Shown: positions 1-7,638, counted from the stretch's first letter. The stretch: DNA of 64,000 nt from Rhizobiaceae bacterium (GCA_017640615.1 JAEPQK010000001.1:496001-560000); one strand, 5' to 3'. A program made the numbers and translations. The notes: a model not told the origin generated them from the letters alone.

Positions 1-1
1 G

Positions 2-112
2 ATCCCGCACGAGGCCTATCAGCTTCTTTATGCGGCCAAAGAGGCGCGCAAGATTTTCGACGGGTATCAGGTTCATGTCGTTTCGAACGGCAAGGTGATT
101 AGCGATGTTTGA
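2..112 (+). CDS. C-terminal end of an upstream protein (partial)
   Basis: An open frame runs in from the left edge and stops with TGA at 110-112, giving the last 36 residues of a protein (it ends ...NGKVISDV). It is followed by a palindromic repeat and then by the AAA+ ATPase gene in the same direction, so it is probably the previous gene of that operon. The fragment has no diagnostic motif and I cannot name its family. It is called coding because it has a clean same-strand frame with alphaproteobacterial codon use that ends just before the intergenic repeat. Confidence 0.55.
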   Translation: MPHEAYQLLYAAKEARKIFDGYQVHVVSNGKVISDV

Positions 113-123
113 GGCGGCAGCGT

Positions 124-236
124 TTTCCCTCCCGCTTGAGGGGAGGGTGGCCCGAAGGGCCGGGTGGGGTGGTTTCCCTCTCCGCTTCGTTGCGCTCGGT
201 ACCTCCCCCTTGAAAGGGGAGGAAAACCACGACTTC
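124..236. repeat. REP-like palindromic repeat cluster
   Basis: Three stems are visible: CCCTCCC (127-133) with GGGAGGG (141-147), GGCCC (149-153) with GGGCC (157-161), and CCTCCCC (202-208) with GGGGAGG (216-222). A related pair of hairpins lies at 51750-51868, so this is a dispersed family. It fills the whole gap between the partial gene and the AAA+ ATPase and stops just before that gene's Shine-Dalgarno sequence (AGGAGG, 238-243). It could fold in mRNA and modulate operon expression, which is inference. Confidence 0.75.
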
Positions 237-247
237 CAGGAGGCACC

Positions 248-2158
248 ATGGACACAGGGCTGACCACGATCGGCGAGGAAGACGTCGAAAAGCACCTTCC
301 TACCGCTCAGAGCATGGTGACGCGGGTAATCGTCATGGAAGACGGCACCGGCCGTTCCCAGACCGCGCTTGCCGGCACAGGACGCCGCTTCATTTCGCCT
401 GTCTCCTCCGGCTCGGTGCGCCGGACGCGCGAAGTCGAACTGACGAAAACCATTCAGGCCGTGAGGCCCGGCGACCAGCTTCTGTCCATCGGCCAGCACA
501 CCGTGCTTTACCGCGCCCGCCGCGGTATTCAGGTAGCGCTCGCCGTCGGCGACAATTTCGCCAAGGCGACAGACCTTGAAAGCCTGCAGGCCAAGAACAC
601 GCGGGCGCCGCTCGAAGGCGAGGAAGCTGCGATCTACAAGCGCCTGCTGGCGGCGTCCGCCTATGTCGCGGCGTTCTCGTTCGCATCGTACCTTTTGCAG
701 CTGATCGAGAGCGATGGCGAAGCGCCCAACGATGTCGCCGAACCCGATTTCGTGTTCGACACGCAGCAGGACGCGCTGAAGGCGATGGTTGCCGGACTTG
801 ATGCCGCGATTGCCGGCGCCAAGGACGAGCAGGATTTGGCCGCGCGCACCCGCACTTTCGCGACCGAGGCGATTGAGGGGCTGTTGCAGCGACGCGGGCG
901 GTTTGACGGGCTCGGCGCCTTCGACAATGCGCATATGCGGCTTGATGCTGACGATTTCACAATCGACGGATTCGACGTTGCGCCCGGCCGCAAGGTCAAG
1001 CCGTTGACGATGGACTTCAAGAAGCCGGAAGAGGTGGTCGGCAACCACATTGCCAAATACCAGTCGATCAAGCTTGCCAAGATGCTGATGGCATATGATT
1101 TCGACCGGCAGATGAACCCATTTGTCGAGCTTGGCGGCTTCCTCTTTACCTTCATCGGCGATGGCGCGCCGGGCACCGGCAAGACCACTTTGATCCGCAT
1201 GATTGCCGGGCTGGTGCATGAATATTGTCAGGTCGGCGGCTACCCCTTTCACTACGAGAATTTCGGCGTCGACCAGATTTCGTCCTATCAGGGCAAGTCC
1301 GGTCAGAGCTGCCGCCAGTTCATCGACAATGTGCTTTCGCCGCGCGCGATCGGCTTCGGCACGATCGACGATATCGATCAAGTGGCCGCGCGCCGCTCGG
1401 ATGATCGCGCATCCGCCGGCCAACATGAGATCACCGGCGTTCTGATGTCGGCTTTCTCAGGCGCAATGACCGTGGTGCGCGGCAACTGCTCCTTCGGCAT
1501 GTTTTCAAACTATCCCGAAAACGTCGACGATGCGCTCAGGCAGCGCGCCGGTGCTCGTTGGCTGGTCGACGGGCCGCAGACGCGGGACGACTATATCGAC
1601 ATTTTTGCGCTGCTTGCCGGCAAGAACCACAAGATCCCGCTGGGCAAACATGAGCTTTATGCCGCGCAGGAAATCCAGCGCGCGGTCGATACCGCCTATG
1701 AGCAGCATTCCAAGCCGCAGGAAGACGGGCTGGAGCGTATCTACGAGCGCTTCATGAAGGACAATGGCGCGCCCAAAACGCTGGCCGACATCGGCACCTA
1801 TCTGCATATGATCAAGGAAGTAGAGCCGCGCTTCACCGGCCGGGCGATCAAGAATGTCACCGACGCGATCAAGATGCGGGCGATGGACATCGAGCTGCCG
1901 GATGAGTGGTTCGAAGCGCCGGAAGCCTTCATGCACAAATCCTACGACGACAAGAAAGCCATGATCGAGGAGCTGCGCGGGCCGTTCGACATGGAAATGG
2001 TCATCCAGGAAGTGAACCGATACGCCGACAGCGAGTTCCGCTACTCGGACCGCGCCGACGATGCCGCTGTGGAACGCGTCATTCGCGACCAGAGGATCCG
2101 CGAACGCGCCATCCGCGAGATCGAGGACATGAAGTCGAAGGGGCATTGGGGCGGGTGA
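248..2158 (+). CDS. AAA+ family ATPase
   Basis: This 636-residue ATPase has a Walker A motif GAPGTGKTT near residues 305-313 and a Walker B-like segment (GFGTIDDID) near 366-375, both in the C-terminal half. The N-terminal ~300 residues show no domain I recognise. The ATG at 248 follows a perfect AGGAGG at 238-243; an in-frame upstream extension would run through the repeat and is rejected. It lies in one operon-like run with DUF6638-like and DUF2333 genes, so the three probably act together. The substrate is unknown. The run is interrupted just downstream by accessory genes. AAA+ ATPases usually remodel proteins; nothing here shows a protease domain. Confidence 0.85.
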   Translation: MDTGLTTIGEEDVEKHLPTAQSMVTRVIVMEDGTGRSQTALAGTGRRFISPVSSGSVRRTREVELTKTIQAVRPGDQLLSIGQHTVLYRARRGIQVALAVGDNFAKATDLESLQAKNTRAPLEGEEAAIYKRLLAASAYVAAFSFASYLLQLIESDGEAPNDVAEPDFVFDTQQDALKAMVAGLDAAIAGAKDEQDLAARTRTFATEAIEGLLQRRGRFDGLGAFDNAHMRLDADDFTIDGFDVAPGRKVKPLTMDFKKPEEVVGNHIAKYQSIKLAKMLMAYDFDRQMNPFVELGGFLFTFIGDGAPGTGKTTLIRMIAGLVHEYCQVGGYPFHYENFGVDQISSYQGKSGQSCRQFIDNVLSPRAIGFGTIDDIDQVAARRSDDRASAGQHEITGVLMSAFSGAMTVVRGNCSFGMFSNYPENVDDALRQRAGARWLVDGPQTRDDYIDIFALLAGKNHKIPLGKHELYAAQEIQRAVDTAYEQHSKPQEDGLERIYERFMKDNGAPKTLADIGTYLHMIKEVEPRFTGRAIKNVTDAIKMRAMDIELPDEWFEAPEAFMHKSYDDKKAMIEELRGPFDMEMVIQEVNRYADSEFRYSDRADDAAVERVIRDQRIRERAIREIEDMKSKGHWGG

Positions 2159-2170
2159 CAGGAGGACACG

Positions 2171-2551
2171 ATGAAGCGTGACATGGATCTGATCCGCGAG
2201 CTACTGCTTGCCATTGAGAGGAGTGACGATGGCTCAGGCGCCTCGATAAATGTTCGAGTTTCCGGTTATTCTGAAGCGCAGGTTGTTGACCACCTGTTCC
2301 AACTTCATGAGCGTGGATTTATCGATGGTGTTGATGTTAGTCACATGAACGGTCGCGCTTTCTTACCTATAAGAGTGACGTCTTACGGTCATGATTTTCT
2401 TGATAGTGTTCGTGATCCCGAAATCTGGCGAAAGACCAAGGACGGTGCGAAGGCAGCTGGTGGATTCACAGTCGAGCTGTTAGCGGAACTTGCCAAGGGA
2501 TTTATCAAAACTCAAATCAAGAGGCAGACTGGAATCGAGATTCAGGTATGA
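2171..2551 (+). CDS. DUF2513 family protein
   Basis: The product has 126 residues. It opens with MKRDMDLIRELLLAIE, the characteristic start of DUF2513 proteins, and continues with a winged-helix-like segment (VVDHLFQLHERGFI, then ...LPIRVTSYGHDFLDSV). DUF2513 proteins are known mainly from phages, plasmids and islands and have no established role. Shine-Dalgarno-like AGGAGG lies at 2160-2165, just before the ATG. The codon use is visibly more AT-rich than that of the ATPase upstream, which suggests transfer. The stop overlaps the next start (ATGA at 2548-2551), so the two are probably translated together. Confidence 0.8.
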   Translation: MKRDMDLIRELLLAIERSDDGSGASINVRVSGYSEAQVVDHLFQLHERGFIDGVDVSHMNGRAFLPIRVTSYGHDFLDSVRDPEIWRKTKDGAKAAGGFTVELLAELAKGFIKTQIKRQTGIEIQV

Positions 2552-2736
2552 GCGGACGCCCAACCGTCCCTGTCGCCTTTGAAGAAGCTGTGTCTCGCTT
2601 CGACGAGTTAGTTGCTTTGGCGGAAGCTGGAACTAGCGTCGCTATCGCAGTTGAAGGCAGGGTCAAGGGGCTTTTGGTCCCTGTAGCCAAGGAAGCGCCA
2701 TCCGAGCCTCTGCTCGCTGACAAATCCGAGCAATGA
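2548..2736 (+). CDS. Small protein resembling Phd/YefM antitoxins
   Basis: A 62-residue protein whose core (residues ~9-45: EEAVSRFDELVALAEAG, then SVAIAVEGRVKGLLVPV) resembles the Phd/YefM antitoxin pattern of a helix, AGE-type turn, beta strand and LVPV. It is coupled to DUF2513 by an ATGA overlap. Its own stop overlaps the ATG of a truncated copy of the DUF6638-like gene in the same manner. No RelE, Doc or PIN toxin sits beside it; DUF2513 upstream is the only partner visible. The assignment is a motif-level guess and it could be an unrelated small protein. Confidence 0.5.
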   Translation: MSGRPTVPVAFEEAVSRFDELVALAEAGTSVAIAVEGRVKGLLVPVAKEAPSEPLLADKSEQ

Positions 2737-2780
2737 ACCTTCTGCACGACAACGAGCTGACCTACGGCCGATTGCTGCCA
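2733..2780 (+). pseudogene. Truncated second copy of the start of the DUF6638-like gene
   Basis: Reading from the ATG at 2733 gives MNLLHDNELTYGRLLP, nearly identical to MNLLRDNELIYGRLLP at the start of the intact gene at 3338. After 16 residues the match ends and the frame runs through the palindrome to a stop at 2877-2879. The two DNA copies differ at about a quarter of positions, nearly all in third codon positions. The fragment therefore looks like the remains of a diverged but once functional homologue, not a fresh duplication. The start overlaps the stop of the Phd-like gene. Confidence 0.8.
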
Positions 2781-2800
2781 TTCGAGGGCGCGTCTGGCGA

Positions 2801-2864
2801 TCCCTTCTCCCCGTTTACGGGGAGAAGGTGGCCCGAAGGGTCGGATGAGGGGCAGCGCCATGCG
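2801..2864 (+). repeat. REP-like palindrome, left copy flanking the DUF559 gene
   Basis: A perfect 12-bp stem, CCTTCTCCCCGT (2803-2814) with ACGGGGAGAAGG (2817-2828), is followed by a tail reading GTGGCCCGAAGGGTCGGATG and AGGGGCAGC. The same unit occurs inverted at 3281-3333. The GAGG inside the tail (2846-2850) is positioned to act as the ribosome binding site of the DUF559 gene. Confidence 0.9.
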
Positions 2865-3273
2865 TGGAGCCAATACTAAGACGACCAAGAGAGCCCGTAT
2901 GCTTCGGAAAGTGGACAATTCTGCAGAAGAGATTCTTTGGGATGAACTGCGTGGTCGGAGATTGAATGGTCATAAGTTTGTCCGACAACTTCCGATTGGT
3001 CCATATTTTGCGGATTTCGCATGTAGACAAGTCAATCTTGTCGTTGAGGTGGATGGCAGCCAGCATGCTGAGAGTGCCGGAGATAGAAACCGGGACAGGA
3101 CTATGACCAGCAATGGCTGGTCAGTGCTCCGCGTTTGGCACAGCGATGTGCTGAAGAGCAGGCAAAGCGTCCTTGAGACCATTGTTGCTGCAGTGGAAGG
3201 ACGACTTGAAGGACCCATGATTGCGACTGATGTGAGGTATTTGCCTGCTTGTGGCGAGGAGGCTTCCAGATGA
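2860..3273 (+). CDS. DUF559 endonuclease-like protein (PD-(D/E)XK fold)
   Basis: A 137-residue protein with the Vsr-like nuclease core of DUF559: ...GPYFADFACRQVNLVVEVDG with D52, E63, D65 and the following QH (68-69), then RDRTMTSNGWSVLRVWHSDV. Members are presumed DNA nucleases, but their role is not established; no DNA methyltransferase is adjacent, so a mismatch-repair Vsr is unlikely. ATG at 2860 is preferred over 2845 because GAGG at 2846-2850 fits it. The start and ribosome site lie within the left palindrome, and an inverted palindrome begins 8 bp after the stop. This layout resembles a mobile unit (inference). Confidence 0.85.
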   Translation: MRGANTKTTKRARMLRKVDNSAEEILWDELRGRRLNGHKFVRQLPIGPYFADFACRQVNLVVEVDGSQHAESAGDRNRDRTMTSNGWSVLRVWHSDVLKSRQSVLETIVAAVEGRLEGPMIATDVRYLPACGEEASR

Positions 3274-3280
3274 TCGCCGG

Positions 3281-3337
3281 TGCTGCCCCTCATCCGCCCT
3301 TCGGGCACCTTCTCCCCGTTCACGGGGAGAAGGGTCG
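3281..3337 (-). repeat. REP-like palindrome, right (inverted) copy
   Basis: This is the reverse complement of the unit at 2801-2864: the tail TGCTGCCCCTCATCCGCCC comes first, followed by the stem CCTTCTCCCCGT (3308-3319) and ACGGGGAGAAGG (3322-3333). The right arm GGGGAGAAGG ends 4 bases before the ATG at 3338. It is the only Shine-Dalgarno-like sequence for the DUF6638-like gene, so in RNA the hairpin would mask that site. Confidence 0.9.
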
Positions 3338-4624
3338 ATGAATCTCCTGCGCGACAATGAACTGATCTATGGGCGGCTGTTGCCGATCAGCGAGCCGCAC
3401 CTGATCGAGCGTTACAACAAGGCGTTGAAGGCGTTCGGGCTGAGGCCAACGTCGCTCGACGGTTTCGAGATCGACCGCACCGGCTTTTCGCCGCAGATCG
3501 CGGATGAGCTCGACGACCCGCATTATCTCGACCCCAATGAGGTCAATCGCCGCTTTATCATCCTCACGCCGCAGCAGATCGATCTGCCGGTTGTGCACAC
3601 CGCCTTCTCCAACACGTCGCAGCTTGTCTACGAGTTCATGTCGCGCAATGCGCGTGCCATCGATGCGCTGACGATCAAGGATGTTATCTATGGGGAGATC
3701 GAAGACTCGGTCTCCAAGGTGGATGACATCGAAGACCTACTCTCCATCAATCAGGTCGAGTTCCGCGTGCTGTCGGCAGATGACGTTGTGGGCAAAGCAT
3801 CCGAACTCGGCACGCTGGTCGACCGGCTGAAGATGGAGCCGGAGGCATGGCGCGACGATGAAATGCTTGAGCGCATGGTCGACCTCGCCAAGGTCACTGG
3901 CGACATACGCGAAAACACGCTGGTGCCAGACCAGGTGGTGTTTCGCCACAATGCCTATTGGACGAGCCATTTCGGCGGGCTGTACGTCTTCATCGACCCC
4001 GATGTGACGACGGTTATCTGCGACCCGACCGCGCCCGGTTTCCGGCGTTCGCGGCCATGGCAGGTGAGTTATCTGTCGCTGCGCGATCCAGCGCGGGTGT
4101 TCCACTTTCTCGCTTCGACCGGCAGGCTCGACTTGCCGCGTGCATCGTGGATGGAGAAGGCGGATTATCTGGAACACCGCGCCGGGCTTGTCGTGCGCGA
4201 GCTCGTGCACCGGAAAGACCCCAAACAGGACATTGGCGGGCTCGATCGCGTGTGGCTGCAAAGCTGGCTCCACGCCAACGCCGACATGATCAATGCCGAC
4301 GGACGCTTTCCGTTTCTCAACGCGGCAAAGCGCGAACTGGCGCAGCTCGGCCATTTGCGGGTGGATGAAATCCGGCCCGATTTCCGCTTTCTGGTGGTGC
4401 GCGCCAAGCCGGATCATCCCGACGCCTGGCTGACCAACCGCCTGATTTCGGATTTCGTGCCGAGCGATTTTCTGTCGCGTTACGTGTTCAACAAGCAGGG
4501 CTTTTATGCCGACTACGCGCAATTCGACGCCGTTTGGCGCCGCTATGTTGTGGACACACTCAAAAGCACATATCTCAGTGACAAAGATGGGTTCCGGGCA
4601 CGTCTCTACGGGCTTGAGGACTGA
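3338..4624 (+). CDS. DUF6638-like conserved hypothetical protein
   Basis: A 428-residue soluble-looking protein, starting MNLLRDNELIYGRLLP and without signal peptide or membrane segment. I recall this type of protein in rhizobial operons with an AAA+ ATPase and DUF2333, and the DUF number is given from memory with moderate certainty. No catalytic motif is evident. The start at 3338 is fixed by matching the truncated copy at 2733. Its Shine-Dalgarno sequence is the right arm of the palindrome. Ancestrally it probably followed the ATPase directly; the 1.2 kb between them is accessory. The next gene starts 17 bp downstream. Confidence 0.7.
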   Translation: MNLLRDNELIYGRLLPISEPHLIERYNKALKAFGLRPTSLDGFEIDRTGFSPQIADELDDPHYLDPNEVNRRFIILTPQQIDLPVVHTAFSNTSQLVYEFMSRNARAIDALTIKDVIYGEIEDSVSKVDDIEDLLSINQVEFRVLSADDVVGKASELGTLVDRLKMEPEAWRDDEMLERMVDLAKVTGDIRENTLVPDQVVFRHNAYWTSHFGGLYVFIDPDVTTVICDPTAPGFRRSRPWQVSYLSLRDPARVFHFLASTGRLDLPRASWMEKADYLEHRAGLVVRELVHRKDPKQDIGGLDRVWLQSWLHANADMINADGRFPFLNAAKRELAQLGHLRVDEIRPDFRFLVVRAKPDHPDAWLTNRLISDFVPSDFLSRYVFNKQGFYADYAQFDAVWRRYVVDTLKSTYLSDKDGFRARLYGLED

Positions 4625-4641
4625 ACAGGGACCGGCCGGAC

Positions 4642-5751
4642 ATGCTTGATCCAATCGTGAATTTCTTCACTCGTATTTTTCATGCGCTGGGGCGCGGCAT
4701 CGGCCTGCTCGTGGCGTGGATCATGTGGCCGTTCCTCGCCGCGGGTCGCTGGTATGCGCGGCGCGGCTGGCTGATCAAGGGACCGATCGGAATATTCCTG
4801 CTCGTGCTTGCGGGGCTCTACATCTATTTCATCTGGAATTCGCAGAGCTGGACCAATTTCGATCCCGCCTATGCGACAGCGTATGAGTTCAACGAGCGTG
4901 ACAATTCGGCAGGCGCGGAGGTGGCGGACGCCGCAGGCACCTGCAGCCGGTCGGCAATCGCGGATGTCACGGCAGACCTCATCGACCTCAACGTGAATCA
5001 AAATGCATGGATTTCCTCCATGCTGCTCTACAAGCTCGGCCTGTTCGGGGTCGACTGGGATCACACGCCCTTCCTCGACAACAAGGCGTCTTTCCAGCGC
5101 GGCATCAACCAGGCTGTACGGCGCACGACCGTAGAGCTGGTCGACACGCTGGGCCGTGTGCGCGGAACTTCGCAGGTGGACCAGAATTTGCAGGACGCCC
5201 GCGGCAACATGCAGTTCGACGAGGAGACCTGGTATTTCGGGCTCAACCCGTTCGGGCCCAAAACGCCAACTCCTTCCTTCTACCGCTCGGCGATACGCGA
5301 TCTAGCCAACTTCAATGATCGGCTGGGGACCTGCGATGCCACATTCGATGGCCGCGCCGACAATCTACTCACCTTCATCGACCGCATCGCAAACGACATC
5401 GGTTCGACCTCCGACATTCTGCGCGAGCGCTCGGAGAACTATAACCGCGGCTGGTTCGACACCCGCGCCGACGACAGGTTCTGGTTCAGCTTCGGCCAGC
5501 TCTATGGGTACTACGGCATCCTGAAAGCTGCGCGGGCGGACTTCAACGACATCGTGCGGTCGCGCGGTCTCGCGCCGCTCTGGGATCGGCTTGACGATCA
5601 GTTCGAGGCTGCACTCCAGCTACAGCCCCTGATCATCTCGAATGGCCGCGAAGCCGGCTGGATCATGCCCACCCACCTGGCGACCATGGGCTTCTACGTT
5701 CTTCGCGTGCGCACAAACCTGACCGAGATCAGAGACGTTCTGGACCGGTAG
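4642..5751 (+). CDS. DUF2333 family membrane-anchored protein
   Basis: A 369-residue protein with an amphipathic N-terminus and one clear membrane segment (GPIGIFLLVLAGLYIYFIW, about residues 47-65); the rest is likely periplasmic. The features fit DUF2333, a proteobacterial family of unknown function. It lies 17 bp after the DUF6638-like gene and is probably the last gene of the operon, suggesting that the ATPase and its partner act near the inner membrane (inference). The sequence ends with TAG at 5749-5751, and an EcfG-type promoter for the next gene follows 15 bp later. Confidence 0.8.
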   Translation: MLDPIVNFFTRIFHALGRGIGLLVAWIMWPFLAAGRWYARRGWLIKGPIGIFLLVLAGLYIYFIWNSQSWTNFDPAYATAYEFNERDNSAGAEVADAAGTCSRSAIADVTADLIDLNVNQNAWISSMLLYKLGLFGVDWDHTPFLDNKASFQRGINQAVRRTTVELVDTLGRVRGTSQVDQNLQDARGNMQFDEETWYFGLNPFGPKTPTPSFYRSAIRDLANFNDRLGTCDATFDGRADNLLTFIDRIANDIGSTSDILRERSENYNRGWFDTRADDRFWFSFGQLYGYYGILKAARADFNDIVRSRGLAPLWDRLDDQFEAALQLQPLIISNGREAGWIMPTHLATMGFYVLRVRTNLTEIRDVLDR

Positions 5752-5766
5752 TCGTAGCCTGCCGGG

Positions 5767-5791
5767 GGAACTCCGGGCCACATTTCGCGTT
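5767..5791 (+). promoter_or_regulatory. EcfG (RpoE2)-type general stress promoter
   Basis: GGAAC at 5767-5771 and CGTT at 5788-5791 are separated by exactly 16 bases, the consensus GGAAC-N16/17-CGTT of the alphaproteobacterial general stress sigma factor EcfG. Transcription would start near 5798, about 17 bases before the ATG at 5815, leaving room for the AGGAGG ribosome site. Confidence 0.75.
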
Positions 5792-5814
5792 GTCCTCGAC
5801 AAGGAGGACGCGAA

Positions 5815-6048
5815 ATGACCGACACCGAGAAGAAGAGTAAAAACCTGAGCGAAGCCGATTTTGCCCAGCAGAAGATGGGCAAGAACAGCTTGCAGGGCGA
5901 CGATCAGGGCAATGTCAGGAATCAGCGCCACGCGGCTCCCGACGTCAAGAAATTTACTGACGGAATCGTTGAGAGCTTCCGCAAGCTCGACAAGGACTAT
6001 CGCGCCAGAAAAGACCTGAACAAGGGTGCCCGTAAGACGGACGATTAG
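5815..6048 (+). CDS. Small hydrophilic stress-associated protein, unknown function
   Basis: A 77-residue, highly charged protein (many Lys, Asp, Gln and Asn; no membrane segment), probably disordered or helical. A strong AGGAGG (5803-5808) precedes the ATG. The perfect EcfG-type promoter at 5767-5791 predicts induction in the general stress response. Its stop overlaps the stop of the convergent gene by 4 bp. I do not recognise the family. Confidence 0.75.
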   Translation: MTDTEKKSKNLSEADFAQQKMGKNSLQGDDQGNVRNQRHAAPDVKKFTDGIVESFRKLDKDYRARKDLNKGARKTDD

Positions 6049-6356
6049 GACTTTCTCAGAATGCCGCGCTCTATGGTGCCTTCCACAACTTCTCTCGGAC
6101 CTTCTGCCGAGTATTTGCTCTCGGTGACCTCGGTGACGCTGTAAAGTTTGTCATTGCGGAAGGCGCTCGCGAAGCGGGTCGATTTGTCGTCTGCTGGCAG
6201 GGCACCGGTGCCGAGAAAGTCTTGTTCGGCCTCGCTGGCGACGATACGTGCGTCCGCAGGAGATCTTGCGCGTACGAAAACCGTTCCGTGTGAGGGCGCG
6301 ATGTCCCAATTCGGATCGCCTGGTTCGGCTGCTGGTTCCATTCGATAGATGTGCAT
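6045..6356 (-). CDS. Small conserved hypothetical protein with EcfG-type promoter
   Basis: A 103-residue soluble protein beginning MHIYRMEPAAEPGDPNWDIA, with a later segment RARSPADARIVASEAEQDF. It has no signal peptide and no recognised domain. It is convergent with the 5815 gene and their stop codons overlap. Its own upstream region on the minus strand carries a perfect GGAAC-N16-CGTT motif (6417 to 6393). Both genes of the convergent pair are thus predicted general-stress genes, which raises confidence that this frame is real. Confidence 0.7.
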   Translation of the reverse strand: MHIYRMEPAAEPGDPNWDIAPSHGTVFVRARSPADARIVASEAEQDFLGTGALPADDKSTRFASAFRNDKLYSVTEVTESKYSAEGPREVVEGTIERGILRKS

Positions 6357-6392
6357 TGCGAACTCCTGAATGTACGGCTCTCACCTGGGATA

Positions 6393-6417
6393 AACGGCCT
6401 TGGCGCGCTCTCGTTCC
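6393..6417 (-). promoter_or_regulatory. EcfG (RpoE2)-type general stress promoter, minus strand
   Basis: On the minus strand GGAAC (6417-6413) and CGTT (6396-6393) are separated by exactly 16 bases. Transcription would start near 6386 and the gene's ATG is at 6356. It matches the motif at 5767-5791 in both boxes and in spacing. Confidence 0.75.
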
Positions 6418-6460
6418 CGCGCGTGTGGAACCGGCAGCCGGATTGAGCGATGATGGTGGC

Positions 6461-7465
6461 GTGAAACGCGATACCGAGACGTCAACCGGTGGGCCGGCGC
6501 GCGGCCGCGATGCCCAGGCCCCGTCGCAGATTACGCCCAAGGGATGGTGGGATATCCTGTGGCGTATCTACGCCCGGTTTTTCGATGATCGTATAAGCCT
6601 GGTTGCGGCTGGCGCTGCATTCTACATCTTGCTCGCATTGTTCCCCGCGCTGACGGCCTTTGTTTCGCTTTACGGTTTTGTCTCCGACCCAGCCACAATT
6701 GCCGACCATATCGCCTATCTTGGAGCCCTGTTGCCCAAGAGCAGCATGGAAATTATCCGCCAGCAGCTAGACAGCCTGGTTTCGCAGGATCGCGATGTAC
6801 TCAGCGTCAGTTTCGTGGTGGCGCTGCTGGTTGCGTTCTGGAGCGCGAACAATGGCGTGAAGACCATATTCGAGGCCATCAACATCGCCTACAAGGAGAA
6901 CGAGAAGCGCTCCTTTTTGGCAACCAACCTGATCGCTCTGGGCTTCACCCTGGGGGCGATGGTTCTGGCTGCCTTGATGATATTCTCGACCGGGGTGGTG
7001 CCGGTGGCGCTTTCCCTGCTTCAGTTGGATGTCTTCGCCGAAGCCCTGATTGGTCTCGCGCGCTGGCCCGTGACCTTTGTTCTCATCGTCCTGTCCATTT
7101 CGCTCATCTACCGCTACGGCCCCAGCCGCGCGCCTGCAAAATGGCGGTGGATCAGCTGGGGGAGCGTATTCGCGACTACGATGTGGATATCGGCATCTGC
7201 GGCATTCTCCTTCTATCTCCAGAATTTCGCGGACTACAACGCGACCTATGGCTCTCTCGGTGCGGTGATCGGCCTGATGTTGTGGACCTGGATTTCTGCG
7301 CTCATTCTCATTCTTGGCGCGGAGATAAACGCGGAGATGGAACACCAGACGGAACGGGATTCGACGACCGGCGCGCCGAAGCCAATGGGGCAACGCGGCG
7401 CGGTCGTGGCCGATACCCTCGGCAGTTCGTTCCGTCGGGGAAGCCCCACCGCTGACGGACGTTGA
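6461..7465 (+). CDS. YihY/virulence factor BrkB family membrane protein
   Basis: A 334-residue inner-membrane protein of the YihY/BrkB family: N-terminal soluble stretch, then about six hydrophobic segments beginning with LVAAGAAFYILLALFPALTA and including VSFVVALLVAFWSANNGVK and GAVIGLMLWTWISALILILG, then AEINAE near the C-terminus. The family (once mis-assigned as RNase BN) has no agreed function. The GTG at 6461 is the most plausible start. The frame stays open upstream to 6248, but that part overlaps the divergent small gene and its EcfG promoter, so it is unlikely to be coding. Confidence 0.85.
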   Translation: MKRDTETSTGGPARGRDAQAPSQITPKGWWDILWRIYARFFDDRISLVAAGAAFYILLALFPALTAFVSLYGFVSDPATIADHIAYLGALLPKSSMEIIRQQLDSLVSQDRDVLSVSFVVALLVAFWSANNGVKTIFEAINIAYKENEKRSFLATNLIALGFTLGAMVLAALMIFSTGVVPVALSLLQLDVFAEALIGLARWPVTFVLIVLSISLIYRYGPSRAPAKWRWISWGSVFATTMWISASAAFSFYLQNFADYNATYGSLGAVIGLMLWTWISALILILGAEINAEMEHQTERDSTTGAPKPMGQRGAVVADTLGSSFRRGSPTADGR

Positions 7466-7638
7466 AGGTAGTCTTTCGAGCCATCTAACGTCGCATTCCG
7501 TGCATTGCGTGGCAGTTTCTGAATGGTGCTCCGGCGGCAGGTTGGATTTAGTCCGCTTGCCGGTATCTGTTATTGAGAACAGCCGAGATGCGATTTGTCC
7601 GCCGGGCAAGCCGCCAACATCAAAGGGGAGACAGCCGA

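Noticed and set aside
2860..3273. DUF559 gene as a Vsr mismatch endonuclease
   Set aside because: No cytosine methyltransferase or restriction gene is adjacent, and the flanking palindromes point to another context.
7466..7638. A folate riboswitch before fhs
   Set aside because: Only a weak GC-rich stem could be drawn and no known aptamer core was seen.
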